The translations under genes and the position numbers were made by a program. From positions 1,054,001 through 1,118,000 of the forward strand of contig JAALGZ010000011.1 in assembly GCA_015227615.1 (NCBI GenBank): a stretch of DNA of 64,000 bases, read 5' to 3'. Below are positions 1 to 12,309 of this stretch, in pieces. The first letter of the stretch is position 1; every line of letters begins with the position of its first letter. Source of the stretch: Labyrinthula sp. Ha (lineage: Eukaryota > Sar > Bigyra > Labyrinthulida > Labyrinthulaceae). The notes under the pieces were generated by a model, which did no database searches, was not told the DNA's origin, and saw only the letters and a list, made by a program, of their open reading frames with translations.

Positions 1-2574
1 TTGAGGTTCAAAATTTTGAGATTTTTGACAATTTCGAAATTCTTGGTTTTCTTTGTTTTCGGGGCTTGGAGCCGTTTCAATATATGTATCGATTCTATTT
101 TGATAAAAGTTTTCTTCATCATCGTCAGATTCAGAATTTTCGCAATTTAGCAAAAATTTGGCTTCTCCAAAGGAAAGCTTTTGATTCTTACTGAATTCCT
201 GATGCGTGCTAAATTCTTGAAACCAGACGTCTGTTAAGTTAACATGGATGACCTTGCCACTTTCTAAGTTGTAAATGATTGCTGTTTCATGACTAGCATG
301 AGGTTGAAACCCAAGAAACAAACCTGCATTTGTTTGTTCTTGAAATTTCGATCTCTGGGTTTTAGCTTTCAATGTATGGCAAAGTGAACCAAAGATCTTG
401 AGATTAGTGACTCTAGATTCTTTGTTGTAAAACTTCTCAAAAGGAATTTCATCATTTAGCGAAGATTGAGGACATCTGTTTTTGATGAATGCTGCGTAGT
501 TAACTGTGTAGCACCAAAAAGAATCATCAAGTTTGGCGTTGATCAGTCCAGCTCTGGACATTGTTTTTAGAACACCAATGGTTCTTTCTGCAATTCCATT
601 AAAAACATCATGTCTCTCTCTTGGTACGAATTTAATTTTAATGTTTCTTGTGCTGAGGGTGTTCACAAACGTTGAAGATATAAAGGCTGGTTGTCGATCA
701 GTGACTAGAAGCTTTGGTGAAATCTGTAAGTTTGAGATTCCTCTAAGAAAAGCTTTTGTAACGTAATCAGCGGTACTTGATCTAAGTGGGATTGTTTCAA
801 CTAGTCTGCTTTTTGCATCGACTAGAACCATTACAGCAATGATTCCATTGATTTGTTTCCTTTTTGCTTTAGAAGGAATTAGTAGATCCATGACCATTGT
901 GTCACCAACATTGACTGGGACATGCTTTTTGTTAGGATCAAGGTTTTTAACTAGACGTTGTACAGCTTTGGCTTGGATGCAAGTTTGACAGTCATCTGTC
1001 TTGTAAGTTTTCTTTGTCAAGTTAAGTTTTCTTAATTTGTCGGATCCAACATGCATCAATCTACGATGCCAAATGCTAGGATCTGAAGTAGTTAATGATG
1101 CCGAACCAAGTGGTAAGATTTCTACAAAAGTCTTTTTACCAAACAATGTAGCGTTGAATTTTTTTCCGTTTGGTAAGGTGATGAAAGGCTTAGGGCCATG
1201 TTGAACTTTGATGTTTCTAGTTTCGAGATCAAAATTGCACAGGATGTTAAAAGCACTTTCGGGGATGTACAATGCGTTTACCTCAAATTTCATTGTAGGT
1301 GCTTCTCTAAACGAAAAGCATGCAATTCCCGAACCAGCGCTGTATGTAGAGTCAACTGTTTGCTGTAATGTAGTTGAGTCAGGATTTAGTTTCCTAAAAA
1401 ATCTCTTGTCTTTGAAAATGAAGACATCGCTGCATGAGTCAAGTCCAGCAAAATTTTCGGGAAGTGATGTAGAGAGTGATCTTGCAAGGGAAAAAGGATC
1501 AAAACTACTCTGCTGTGATGTGCTAGTAATTGCTGCTGATTTTCTAAAAGATCTTTGTCTGTAAAATGGACTTTTTGGATTTGTTGAGCAAATCTTTTCG
1601 TAGTGGTTCATCTTTGAACAGAGTTTGCACATGTAACCAATGGCTGGACATTGCTCCTTGCTGTGAGACTTAGTCTCACCACAATGTCCACAAACATTGG
1701 ATGATCTTTTCTTGCCTGCTGAGTTAGTTGATGTTGCTGCAACTGATTGAAATGAAACATCAAACGGAATCAAACCGCTGGGGTTGTTTTGTAGGATTCC
1801 TTGTTGAAATTCAGTCATGTAGTCCATTAGCAATTCTGGTTTGCTTCGATCGAGATGGTTTACCAGATTAAAGACTGCATTGTTTTTCGAGCGTTGTAGT
1901 AGAATCTTCGTTTGAAACAGAATCATTTGATCTTTTATGTTTTGAAAAAGTTCTACTTCATTGCATTTCTGTAGTAACTTCTCAAATGTTTTGATGAAAT
2001 CAGTGATCGAGGATTCTTCTTTCCATGTTAGTTGTAAGAGATTCCGGAAAGCAACACGATTTCTAGTTTCTGAAGGTAGAAAATGTTTTGCGCCGGTTCT
2101 TCTTAAAACATTGTTAGAATGATGTGGTGTTCTAACTGTAGACAAAAACTCAATGTCTTTTTGCCAAATTGAAATTAGGTCGTCGCTCAGGTTGTCGTCC
2201 ACATCTTCATCCAGTTCGTAGATTCTTGTGCTAGAACCAGGAGACGCGGGATCGTAAGATTCGATGATTTCGTCAATCATGGATCTTTTGAAACCTTTAA
2301 AGTAACTTCTTAAAGATCTCCCTTGTACTATTAGTGGCAATGCCAAAAGGTAGAGTTCTACAGCTCGTTTTAGGCTAGAAAAGCTGTGTTTTCCAGTTGA
2401 TTTGATGAGGTTCTCAAGTCGTTTTCTGGCTAGCTTGTAGCTGTCAAAACCGACTTTATCCCCTAAAATAAAGATTGTTTTTGATTTGAGGGTAGTTTCT
2501 TCTAAAATAAAAGCTTCTTCAGCCTGAGAGCTTGATTCTTCGCGCACTTCCTCATGTGGCGTCGTCGTTTCCAT
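1..2574 (-). mobile_element. Ty1/copia LTR retrotransposon, gag to integrase part, cut by window edge
   Basis: Reading the minus strand from an ATG at 2574, one frame runs to the window edge (858 codons). Its order is that of a Ty1/copia polyprotein: a gag-like N-terminal half; a cysteine/histidine cluster including a CX2CX4HX4C zinc knuckle (plus positions about 1600-1700); a protease-like segment; a GAG-pre-integrase HHCC zinc region with WHRRLMH near 1050; the integrase core; and the copia-type FGSLCH...LFLGF segment downstream of integrase. Reverse transcriptase and RNase H would lie outside the window. The visible frame reads as whole, so the copy looks young. I did not identify the LTR, which should lie in plus coordinates above about 2600. 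Frames on the plus strand here are shadows of it. Confidence 0.9.
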
Positions 2575-2580
2575 CGCAAC

Positions 2581-5500
2581 CAAGTGAGAGAAAAGAAAAG
2601 GCGTATACTAAGTAGAGATTTAGATAAGTAGTGAGAAAAGTACAGAAGCTTAAAGTTCAAGTTTAGAGCTTTAAATTGATGTAAATAATGTCTTCTAACT
2701 CGCAGTATTTGTTGAGATACGAGTCAATGAATAATTTGTAAGTTTGTGTCTTTGATTGATAGGTTAATTGTTAGGCGGTGTTTACAGTAATGTCATACTG
2801 TGATATAATAGTATGTAACTATCAAAGGAAGTCTTTGAGTGTTAAGATCGTATACTTCAAAAACGGATAAAAACACTGCAAAATGTATGGAATAAGATAA
2901 AAGTAAACTTCTCGAAAGAGGGGAAACAATTCTTTGGGTCTTGTTTGAGTGAAACTAGTCTATAGCTATACTTTCAGTGCATGAACAGTATATGTTCTCA
3001 GTAAGTTGACATCAACTCATAGGTATGAGTTCCTTGCACTTTTCTTCTTCTGAGCTGAAGAACTAAATTCATTTTATAGAAGTAATTCACATTTTAAAAA
3101 ACAAAAGGAGTACATGTTCTTTGCTTTGAACAAACATAGAACTTAATTTTAGAGTAGTAAGAAGCTAGAGAAAATATAAATGTTATCTACTCGGGATGAA
3201 CTATCGAACATTCAGATACTCGAACGTGAGTCGAAGATATTAAGAAAAATGCTAGTTTTTTCAACTGGTTATTTCATATTTTCTTCAGTGACTGGTATGT
3301 TAATCTTAAGCCAAAGCTCTGAAGAGGTTTAAGAAAAACAAGTTCCTTACACAATTACATATAATCAAAAAATACTTAGATTATTATTCCTAAACCCGTA
3401 TACTCGTAAGAGTCTTTTGTTTTTTATGTTCTACAACTTGCTCTTAGTTTTTGATCTTTTCTTGATTTACATTAAAGGTTTCGTCATAAGATTAGTTGTA
3501 TCTTAATTACCGAAAATATCTTTCTATTACTTTAATCCTACCAACTGATAATAATATGTTAGCCAGAAACTGGTTGGACATACATATGGTGCATGGATAC
3601 TAGATTCACTGTAGCGAAGAACAATGACTTTGCTGAAAGTGCGAAAAGAGAATTAACCAAAAAAACTCAGGTTTTAACAGTTTGGAAATTATTTCTCTGT
3701 TTTTCCACAAGTACAAAAATGAGCTTGTTGTAAAAGGAATAACTTTTATTAAACCTTTGAGCACAAAACCAACTAGTTCAACTAAGAATTAAGCAGAATT
3801 ATTTATATTTGTTGTAAGAACAATATGTACTGGTTGTTCAAGTTACTTTAGTATTCTCACAGCTCTTCACTACCTGATTAATTATCTAGAAGGAAACGGT
3901 AACTAATGATATGTAAGCGTCAAATATTTTGTCAAGAACTTATGTTGAAGATGAAGAATAAAAAATTTTGTTCTCTTTATAATACGTCTCATCTTCAACA
4001 AATTTGACAATTTGGGGAAGTTTTGGTTGCATTAGCAGTTGAGAAATTAAGTAAACTGAAGCTTCAAAATCTTTGTTTGGGGTTTGAAATTGAGGTCAGA
4101 CTCAAATAACATCTTCTTGTTAATAGAGGTAGAGCAAAACTCAATAACTAATGGAAAGTTAGAAAAAAATTTTTGAAGAAAATATTAACATCTGGTTAAG
4201 ATATTATGGAAGATTTACTGGATATGTCACAGATTGAGAAATAAGACATTGTAAATCATTGAATTTTCCCCAAAGTTTCTTCTCCTTAGAATGTTCTAGA
4301 AACTTAACTAAGAATTTTCAAACCTAGTGGCCACTAATCTTTCCCTAAGATTTCAGAATACTTGCTAAGTAGCTTTAAAGCCTTCAATCCTTGTATCTTA
4401 TTTAGGAAAGGCACAACCCATTTGAAATACAGCCTCAAGTTAATAATGAGAGCAGTACTTGTGAACTTCATTCCAGAAAATGACACAGCACCTGCTACAG
4501 TCAATACACTATTGAAATGTACTAGTATAGTTCGCTAGCAATAGTAGAATAAGCATAGCCTTTCAAATTTCAGTTTCGATAGAAACTTGGGTGAAGATAT
4601 TTGTTAATGACTATAAAGATTTTGGAAGAATAGGACGCAAAGACTGATTTAGATGTCTTTCAAGTTTTCCACGCATTGTGGGAATCAATCAAATTTAAGT
4701 TCAAAATTCTTAAACTTCTCATCAACAGCAATAGAAGTTGAAGTAGAGAAAGAAAAAGAAAAGCATGAGATTGTTATTTTCTAGAGTATTCACATATTCA
4801 GCGAGTATAGAAATGATTGCAATCTTTCTAGTGAAAAGATTCACCTGTATTAGTTTCAATTATGTAGGAGATACTTTGTTAATCTCTTTTGAAAGTGCTC
4901 AAAGAGTTCTTTTAATGTAAACTTTATAATGAATGTTTACAACAGCGGAAAATCTAAAGAGTGTCCTTTAATGTAATCTCCTAACATGGATGCCAAGGCA
5001 GTGCTGCCAATAAGCAAAACAAGACAAAGCAAATATGGACTACAATAACTCCTTTGATGCTTAAAGTTCTAATGTTAGTAGCAACAAAGCGCGACATTAC
5101 TGTAGCTGTTCAGGTAACGAATTAAAACGGAGCAATTAGCAAATTCTTCCCGAAATTAGAACTCCTCTCCTTCATCGAACAATCGCTCGATTCAAAACAA
5201 CCTACGCCCCAATGAGAGTTTCCAAGCACAGGCACCACAGCTGGAGCAGAATCAATGTGTGTGAAGGTATTTATATACTGAAACAGAAAGTGCGACTTAT
5301 GTTATGAAAAAAAGGAGAAGATTATGTTAAAATTCATTGTAATCCCCTGAGTTTATTGCAGTCTAGAGGTAAACCGCTTCAGACCAATGTAACGAAATAA
5401 AGATACGTAAACAGTATTTGAATTTAAACTAAAACACCTTAACAATAGCAACCTAATGACATAAGAATGAATCCTATAAGTGCTAAATGAATAGCTATCA

Positions 5501-6336
5501 TAAATTGCCCTCTACAGAAATAAGAAACCAGGCTAATAGAGCTTTTATGATATAGTTGGACGCTCTAGTGCATTTCAATAAGGCAAACGACATTCTACAA
5601 CTTAGATCATTATTTCAATTCGCGCTAATCAAGCTTGATTATTTTTATCCCATAGGGAATTTCAATTATAAAAAGTAATATTAACTTCATTTGCTAGACA
5701 GCAGCTGAAAACAAAATTAAATATTCAGCTTATGTAAGGGAATAGCAAAACTTGGTGCTGCTGTACCTACGCAAAAAAGACTCCATTATCATGAAAGGAG
5801 TCTCACACTTTGAATGCATCTTTTGTTTTGAACAAAATTAAATAACTTTTTTTTAACTTGTATTTTGTCTTTCAGATGTTTTCTTTTAATTCACTCTGTC
5901 AAACTGCTTCACTATTGTGTAATTTTGTTGTCCTAGTTTCTCAGCAGGTGAGACATGATTCACCTGACTATAAAAATGTGGAACATATATAAGATGCATT
6001 TATTAAACACATAAATAGCTTTTAACAGCGTTCAAAGTAGAAACTGCTACCAATATAGTATGTTCTTTTTGGCAATATAGTATGATTGAGTTATGTTTCT
6101 ACTTTTAAATTGCTTTTATTTGGGTCTAGCAAAGCAGCGATAACAACTCAAATTAATACCTATGTTTCATTCTCACTGTAGTCCCTAAAGAAGTTATTCT
6201 AATCAGAGTATCACATAATATTTTCTTGTTTAGCAAATTCAATTCGCTTAGTTAAATAATTTGTCCAAACCTATATAAGCCTTCTTAGGCCATTAAAATT
6301 GAGAAAAGAGTGACCACTCAGCAATTTAACTCTGGT
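2581..6336. other. Gene-poor AT-rich stretch
   Basis: No long coding frame or RNA gene was recognised. Its first few hundred bases probably include the 5' LTR and leader of the copia element, whose borders I cannot place. A somewhat GC-richer patch at about 5000-5280 has a minus-strand open run ending at 5122, preceded by an acceptor-like tttcag, but it is only about 60 codons and resembles no known family. A 12-bp direct repeat (caatatagtatg) occurs at 6051 and 6073. Confidence 0.6.
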
Positions 6337-6672
6337 TTAGTGTTCTCTGGTTGCTCCTTTATCCCTTTGTTCATACGCTTTTTCTGCAGCCACACCTGCA
6401 CGCTCCATAATCTCATCAGCATCCTTCTCTATGCCTTTTTTCATATCTTCCAGCTCATCGAGATCTCTGAACTCTAATTCTTCCTGTGCTTTCATTGCAT
6501 TGAATCCTTCGATTACCTCTTCTTGAGCTTCTTCTGACAGTCTCTGTGCTTCCATGAAGGCTTCATTTGCTTCCTTCAATAGAACCTGTTTTTCTTCCTC
6601 AAGCGCTTCGTCCTCAAAAACATCAAGAGCTTTACACGCAAGACAAAACAAGAAGAAACAAAATATTTTCAT
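6337..6672 (-). CDS. Small secreted or ER acidic coiled-coil protein
   Basis: A 111-residue protein with no family I recognise. Residues 1-16 (MKIFCFFLFCLACKAL) form a short hydrophobic signal peptide, probably cleaved near residue 15. The rest is almost entirely helical, rich in Glu, Lys and Ala, and looks like a coiled coil of about 90 residues, with net negative charge. There are no membrane segments after the signal and no obvious ER-retention tail (it ends REH). It sits 122 bp downstream of EMC6 on the same strand. Signal peptide, charge pattern and the ATG context support a real gene; the function is unknown. Confidence 0.65.
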   Translation of the reverse strand: MKIFCFFLFCLACKALDVFEDEALEEEKQVLLKEANEAFMEAQRLSEEAQEEVIEGFNAMKAQEELEFRDLDELEDMKKGIEKDADEIMERAGVAAEKAYEQRDKGATREH

Positions 6673-6794
6673 TTATGTTTTTTCAGATATAAACGGATAA
6701 ACTGTTAATTTTGTACAACGAATAAATAAAGTTGAAAAACTGAAAATTGATAACTATAAATTGTTTTGAAGAAAATATATCGATGCTTTAGACC

Positions 6795-7190
6795 TTAGTA
6801 TAAGTGAACGAGTGCATAGCTAAATGTCCAGTACATGATAAAAGCCACAATTTGACTTCCAATTCCAGAAAACATAAACCGAATTGGCGTTTTTTTCACG
6901 AAGTATTTTTCAGATTTGAAACCCATACGAAGCAGAAGTCCAATGGAGGCAGCAGTGAACAAGAGCAAGTAGAAAAGAAAACCATTCAACCCAGTTAATC
7001 CCAATACACCAGCAGCACAGCCAAAAACAATAGATGTCATATTTCTAACACGCTGAATTGCCTAAAATTAATTGAAAACAAGATAAACTTGAGAATTCTG
7101 AGCCACACAAAGCGGATCAATCGTTATCTTTTCATTTGTTTCTGTCATTTCGTTTTCTTTGATTTGAATTTTTGAGGCCATATGGCCCAT
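6795..7190 (-). CDS. EMC6: ER membrane protein complex subunit 6
   Basis: EMC6 is a small subunit of the ER membrane complex, which inserts tail-anchored and multipass proteins. The exon at 6795-7061 reads AAGVLGLTGLNGFLFYLLL and ends FMYWTFSYALVHLY, matching the family hallmarks (AGILGLTG, FWTFLYGMVHVY) around three membrane segments. A 27-nt intron (7062-7088, gtttat...ttttag) joins it to a first exon at 7089-7190 encoding the cytosolic N-terminus (IDPLCVAQNSQ). Total length is 122 residues from ATG 7190, or 119 from the in-frame ATG at 7181; human EMC6 has 110. It is divergent from the CorA gene, with 165 bp between start codons. Confidence 0.9.
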
Positions 7191-7355
7191 TCCGTAACTT
7201 TAGTGAAAACTTAACGGAAATCGGTAAAACGAAAATGAACGATAAAGATATGAGGCAAGAGGAAGCTGAAAGAAGCGAGTCCACAGTTCGACTAATTAGA
7301 GTATCAGTTTCATATTAAATATTATTTTAGAGCTCCTCGATTGGAGTACATAATA

Positions 7356-9388
7356 ATGAGGTTTCTTGGGAAGAACAAGGTACATTTCGCGGTTTTCAGT
7401 AAATTAGAAACTGAGCTGATTCAACCGGAAAGAAGTGTAGATATTCAGGAAAGAAGTGTAGATATTCAGGAAACAGAAGGAAGGACAGAATTGAGTAGAC
7501 AAGTTGAACTTGCTAAAATTCTTGTAGGTGGTGATTCCGCCTCTGAAGTTCACGAGGATCGAGTTTTTGAGACATTCTTTGAATTAACGAGTGAAAGATT
7601 AAGATACATTTATGATAGATTGTCTCGTCTGAAGCAGATAGAAGAAATAGATCTACATGCAATATGCTTAGAACTTAAGGATGCAGGTGTTTCAGTCAAT
7701 AGACAAGAAGTGAATAGTCTGAAAGAGCTGCTTCACTCGGCAGATGTTGATCACGACGGAGAAATCTCTTTTGCCGAGTTTGAGGTCTTGATCCAAAGCT
7801 TGAAACTCGCTCTTCTTCTAAAAAATCTAAGTAGGAGGCAGAAAGAACTTAGTTTTCAACAACACGTTTCCAAAACTGATGTAATTGAATGCTTTAACTA
7901 TCATGTGGGCAAGTACAAACTTCAAAGAGTCTTATGCGGATTTTCTCCTTCCTATCTCTTTCGGGTGAACGATACTAATGTCCGTTTAAGTGATTTTATG
8001 TATAAGCCACGTGGAAAAGAATTTTCCAACCGTTGGATTAATTTGAGTTTGGCAAATGAAGTGGGCCTTAAGGCCTTGGCGATTAAGTACAGAGTTCATC
8101 CTCTTGCACTTGAAGATATCTTATTGAATGAAACAGGTGCGAGAGCAAAAGTTGAGAATTTTATGAATCATATGTTGGTATGTTTGCCTGTGTTTCACTT
8201 GACTGTGTTTACTACCTCAAATCAGGAAGAATCTGGAGGAATTGGGGGGAGGAAGTATTCTAGCGTGATGCGACGGGATTCCTATTATGGTAGCCTTGAT
8301 GAGCAGCGAAGGAGAGCGAGATTGTATAGTCAAGGGGCTCAGGGTACTACCGTAACTTATGAAGAAAAATTTAGTCCAACTAAGAAAACAAGAAAATCAA
8401 TGTTTCAAAGATTCTTCAGACGAGCATCGAGTGAGCTTTCGATGGATCCATATGAAAGACTTGAGGATGATCCTGACATCGAAGTTGATGAAGCTGGAAT
8501 GATGCAGAATTCTTCGGAGGATAGGCATTTTGATACTAAACGAGTTCCTAGGGTTACAAAAAACAACGCCTTTGTTATCGTTGTAAAGTCGAATCACCTT
8601 CATGTCGCCAGAAGATTAAATCTAGCTGCTGAAAACTCCACCACAAAGAAGTTAAACACTGTTATCTCAATGTATCCTCCCAAAATCCCTGGAATATTTG
8701 AAAGTATTGCGAAGGAAATTAAACTTCCTTACTCCAAGTTGAAATCGTCTAGCTCCATTTACTTAACATATGCCCTAGTGGACGCAATTGTGGACTCCTA
8801 CTTTCCTGTTGTGCAGCATTACAATCAATACACAGAAGCACTAATGGCGGAATTGCGAGCATCTGATCATACTCATGATTCGAAAGAGTTTGGAACCATT
8901 TATCAAGATCTTACTCGTGAGCTATCAAAGTTACGACGATGGTTGTTACCAGTGGCTAAAGTTTTCGATCTGTTGATTGAATCATCCAGACAAAACTTAT
9001 CTAAGTCCAAAAACTTAGAAGAAATGAGCTCTGATAAAGAACAAGAATATGTGTATTTTCGCGACGTAAAAGACAGTTTGGAGCAACTTATTGATGAAGT
9101 AAACGAAGTTATTGAAAGCTCTAAGCAATTGCACTACGAGTCGCATCAGGGGGATGAGAGGAAAATGAACATTGTTATGACTCGGCTTACAATTGTTGCA
9201 ACTATATTTTTACCAGCTCAATTCCTAACAGGAGTTTTTGGAATGAACTTTGGTAAATTAATAACTTTATTTTATATAATTTAGAATTCATGCCAGAACT
9301 AAAATGGAAATGGGGTTATGAGATGTTCTGGCTAATATGCTTCTTGAGCTGGGTTGGTTTGTTTTACATGTTGAGATATAAGTACTGA
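7356..9388 (+). CDS. CorA-type Mg2+ channel with N-terminal EF-hand
   Basis: A 666-residue CorA/MIT family magnesium channel. Exon 1 is 7356-9252, the intron 9253-9284 (32 nt), exon 2 9285-9388. Splicing restores the family signature G629-M-N-F followed by MPEL in the loop after the first membrane helix (TRLTIVATIFLPAQFLTGVF); the second helix is FWLICFLSWVGLFYML. The cytosolic CorA domain is visible (ALAIKYRVHPLALEDILLN). Upstream, residues 130-141 form a canonical EF-hand loop (DVDHDGEISFAE), suggesting Ca2+ control. A basic, Ser-rich insertion of roughly 130 residues splits the CorA domain. Near the N-terminus a 21-bp unit encoding ERSVDIQ is duplicated exactly. The ATG at 7356 is the first in frame. 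The gene converges with the PH-VASt gene, stops 12 bp apart. Confidence 0.9.
7428..7469 (+). repeat. Exact 2x21-bp tandem duplication in coding sequence
   Basis: Two adjacent identical copies of gaaagaagtgtagatattca plus g (7428-7448 and 7449-7469) encode the heptapeptide ERSVDIQ twice, near residue 25 of the CorA-like protein. Perfect identity suggests a recent slippage or duplication event. Confidence 0.95.
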
Positions 9389-9400
9389 GCTTCAAGAAGT

Positions 9401-11996
9401 TTAAACTTCTTTGTAGTTCAAGCCTGTTGGAGTAATGAGTTCAAAATCATTTCTCTTCTTTTGACGTTGATGGTTCATAGTATATTTTACAGCTTTTCCC
9501 ACAAGCGGCATCCAAGCTTGGACATAATATTGGAGCATATGGGCTCGCATCAAACTCTCTACAAAGTTTTTTATATTTTCATCCTCGGAATGAGAGTCAA
9601 TCTGCATTGAGATTGTGATTCTTGAACTAACTCCGCGCCAACTAGTAACTACTGTACGTACTAGACATTGAAAAAGGTTCCCAAACGCGACATCAGGAAA
9701 CGTGAGGCTAGAGGTCATATGAAAGCCTTTTCCTTTGTCAAAGCTCTCCACCTTAAATTTCTCAATAACCCTGGTTCTCGGAATTGTCCCAACATTTATT
9801 TGAGACGCGGTATTTTTTTGCTTCGGCAAAATATAATGGACCTCTTTTCTTGCACCTGCAATGAACTCTTTAATATCGGGCCAATTTTTCTTTACTTCAT
9901 ATTCTCTGCTGGATAACTGGTTATGGAGATTACTCTGAAATTTGCTGTCGTAAAATATAAGGTAAACAAAACTGTCAAGATCGCAACCTACCACTCGATC
10001 AAGTACAGACCAGTCGAAAGAAGGAATCGAGTTGTAATCCTGATTCTTGCTATTGGTAACAACTTGATGTTTTTTCACTTGAATGCGGGTAAGTGTAAAT
10101 TTTTTATCTTGCTTCTTTATTAAAGTATATATCCATCTAAACCATTTTTTCTGAGACTTGCCAGACTCACAGCAAAGTTCTAGAGCTTTTGTTTTCTGTT
10201 TAGGTAATTTAGACAGTCGAACAAATCCTGACGGAAATTGAGAAAGTTTCACATGCAAGAAGTGTTTAGAATTTGGATTTTTCTTATCTCTCTTTTTCAT
10301 TGTGATGGACCCCCCTTCCAAATTATACATCTTAATATCCTTCCCAAGGCGTAATTCCGCCCATTTTTGGTTAAACTCTTCTCCTTCAGCATTCACAAAA
10401 TCATAAAAATTAACAATCCTTTGAGAAAATTGGACTAGAGATATTCCAGTTACACGATTTTCCCGCATTAAGCCAGAAGTTAGTGCAAAATAGTATGTTT
10501 CCCATCGACCAGTAGATTCTTTCTTCATTCCAATGTATCCATGCCATAGAACCGGTGTTGATCTAAAACCCTGAAAAAAAAATAAAGACATACTGTGGTT
10601 TTGCTCCTGGTGGTTTTTGTCGCTGCCTTCTTTGAAACCAGCGCCTTCTTCTGTAGATCATTGATGTCGAAGGTTTGGTATTCACTCGATCGAAAGTCTT
10701 CTCCATAATTAAACCTCTAAGACTTTTACTATATACCCATCCATCTTTTCCACATCCTTTAGAATTTAACCCACTCAAATCAAGTTGAAATTCGTTGTTC
10801 GCATGCCACTGAGTTGGATCGATTTTTGCAGCAGTCACTTCATTCAAAAACTTTTTTCTTTCTTTCAGAAGCCGATCTCCCCAAAAACTGTTACTCCACT
10901 TCTTGGCTGTTATCTCCCACTTTTGAACTTCAAAAATCTCTATCTCAACTTCTCCAGGTAACAGTTCTGGTAAATTATACTTTGTCTGCAATCTTCCAGC
11001 CAGAACTCTTGCACTATTATGAAGATCAACACTTGCTCTTCCATTATTAAATTGAGTTGAAATCTCACTCTTGGCAGCACTGAAACTTTTTCCACTTGTT
11101 TTTCTAATCGGCGCCTGGTAAAAATCCTGCATCAACGCAGCTACAGTTGAAATAATTGGCAGTCCCATCTGATCGGCAACACTCACCTGAGTTTGTCCCA
11201 TAGCATCTTCAAACCTTGCATTTTCATAATCCGAATCATCAGAATCTACATATCCATCGCCTCCAAAAAACCACGCGTTCACCGTAGATGAGAGAATGTT
11301 CATCACCCCTTGTCTCCTAGCAAGACGCCTTTCATACTTTTTCCTTGCCTTCTTTCTTCTGTAATGACTCTGCGCAAAAATAATGGCTTTTAATGCTTTA
11401 TTTCTCGCTAATAAAAGTCGATCGGAAAAAAGCTGAGCTCTGTATTTCAAGCAAGCGACAAAACTAATTACAACCTCCGCATCATTATCCTGTACTGGAG
11501 ATAAAGTCCAAGAAGCAGCTTTCTTTTCATACTTTGTATTACTATCCAAGGTAAACTTAATCCTGTATGGATCATACTTTACAGAGACGATTATATAATC
11601 AATCTCACTAAACTTTATGATTTCTTTGACGTCATCATCATAATCATCGTTGTTTAGTGCAACGGAATCCAGTTGAATAAGCTCATCGTATTTATCATTC
11701 ACCAAGAAAAAATGAAGGTTTGATTTTATGGCTCTTCCTAAACCAGCAGCTTTTTTTACTTTCGAAAATCTATTGAGCCAACATCCGATTACGGTTTCAT
11801 GAACGTAATCTGCACTTCCTGTTGTCCAACTCAGCCCAAAATCTGCTGGAAATCCACGAACTACAACGTCCCATAACATTTCCTCTATTCGCTCTTCTAC
11901 CTGCTGCTCATTCAGCATATACTCAGGGGAAATGTTTTCTTCCATATTCAATACGTTGCTGTAGTTCAAGCGGGTTTGGTTGTCTCTTTTAGACAT
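9401..11996 (-). CDS. PH and VASt domain protein (possible lipid-transfer or membrane-contact protein)
   Basis: An 854-residue protein from two exons, 10594-11996 and 9401-10562, with a 31-nt intron (10563-10593). The C-terminal ~250 residues look like a VASt domain (PRTRVIEKFKVESFDKG...SLTFPDVAFGNLFQCLV), a START-like fold found in GRAM-VASt sterol-transfer proteins. Before it lies a PH-like domain (PVLWHGYIGMKKESTGRWET...KKWFRWIYTLI). The N-terminal ~190 residues are unassigned, with a possible PH-like core ending FVACLKYRAQLF, followed by a very basic IQ-like helix (AIIFAQSHYRRKKARKKYER). By family, VASt proteins bind sterols or lipids at membrane contacts; the substrate here is unknown. 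No membrane anchor was seen. Its stop lies 12 bp from the CorA stop. Confidence 0.75.
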
Positions 11997-12309
11997 AATA
12001 GGATCTCAATATTGAATTACCATGTTATTATAAAGATAAGAAAATTTGAAACTGCATCTGCTTCCTCTAAGTACTTTAATTACACTTTCCTTGAATACTA
12101 TACCCTATCAAAAAACTTGTGACACGCTCTTCCCAAAATATAATAATAACTATATATTAATCAGTATTTCCAAAAAGTTTTGTGTGTAAAATCTGTAAGA
12201 AACATACTAAGAGCACACTCAGACACTTATAATCCTACTTCAAAGGTTTCATAACTCGTTGTTCCTTTCAATAAACGCCCTATCTTCTACCGGTATATTA
12301 TTATCCTTT
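11997..12309. promoter_or_regulatory. Divergent intergenic spacer
   Basis: 313 bp between the start codons of the PH-VASt gene (minus) and the orphan gene at 12310 (plus). It presumably holds both promoters. It is AT-rich and I see no specific motif or RNA gene. Confidence 0.4.

Noticed and set aside
4338-4540. Plus-strand open run of about 65 codons
   Set aside because: Three or so runs of this length are expected by chance in a 3.7-kb AT-rich stretch; no start, splice partner or family.
5122-5277. Minus-strand open run (GNSHWGVGCFESSDCSMKER...) in a GC-richer patch
   Set aside because: About 50-60 codons with an acceptor-like start but no upstream exon, start codon or family; within chance.
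7301-7330. 30-nt intron joining an upstream CorA exon
   Set aside because: Splicing it puts the upstream ATG frame out of phase with the CorA frame, so it was kept only as a possible 5'-UTR feature.
10571-10593. 23-nt intron in the PH-VASt gene
   Set aside because: Using the first CAG acceptor breaks the frame; the TAG eight bases further on restores it and gives 31 nt, matching the other introns.
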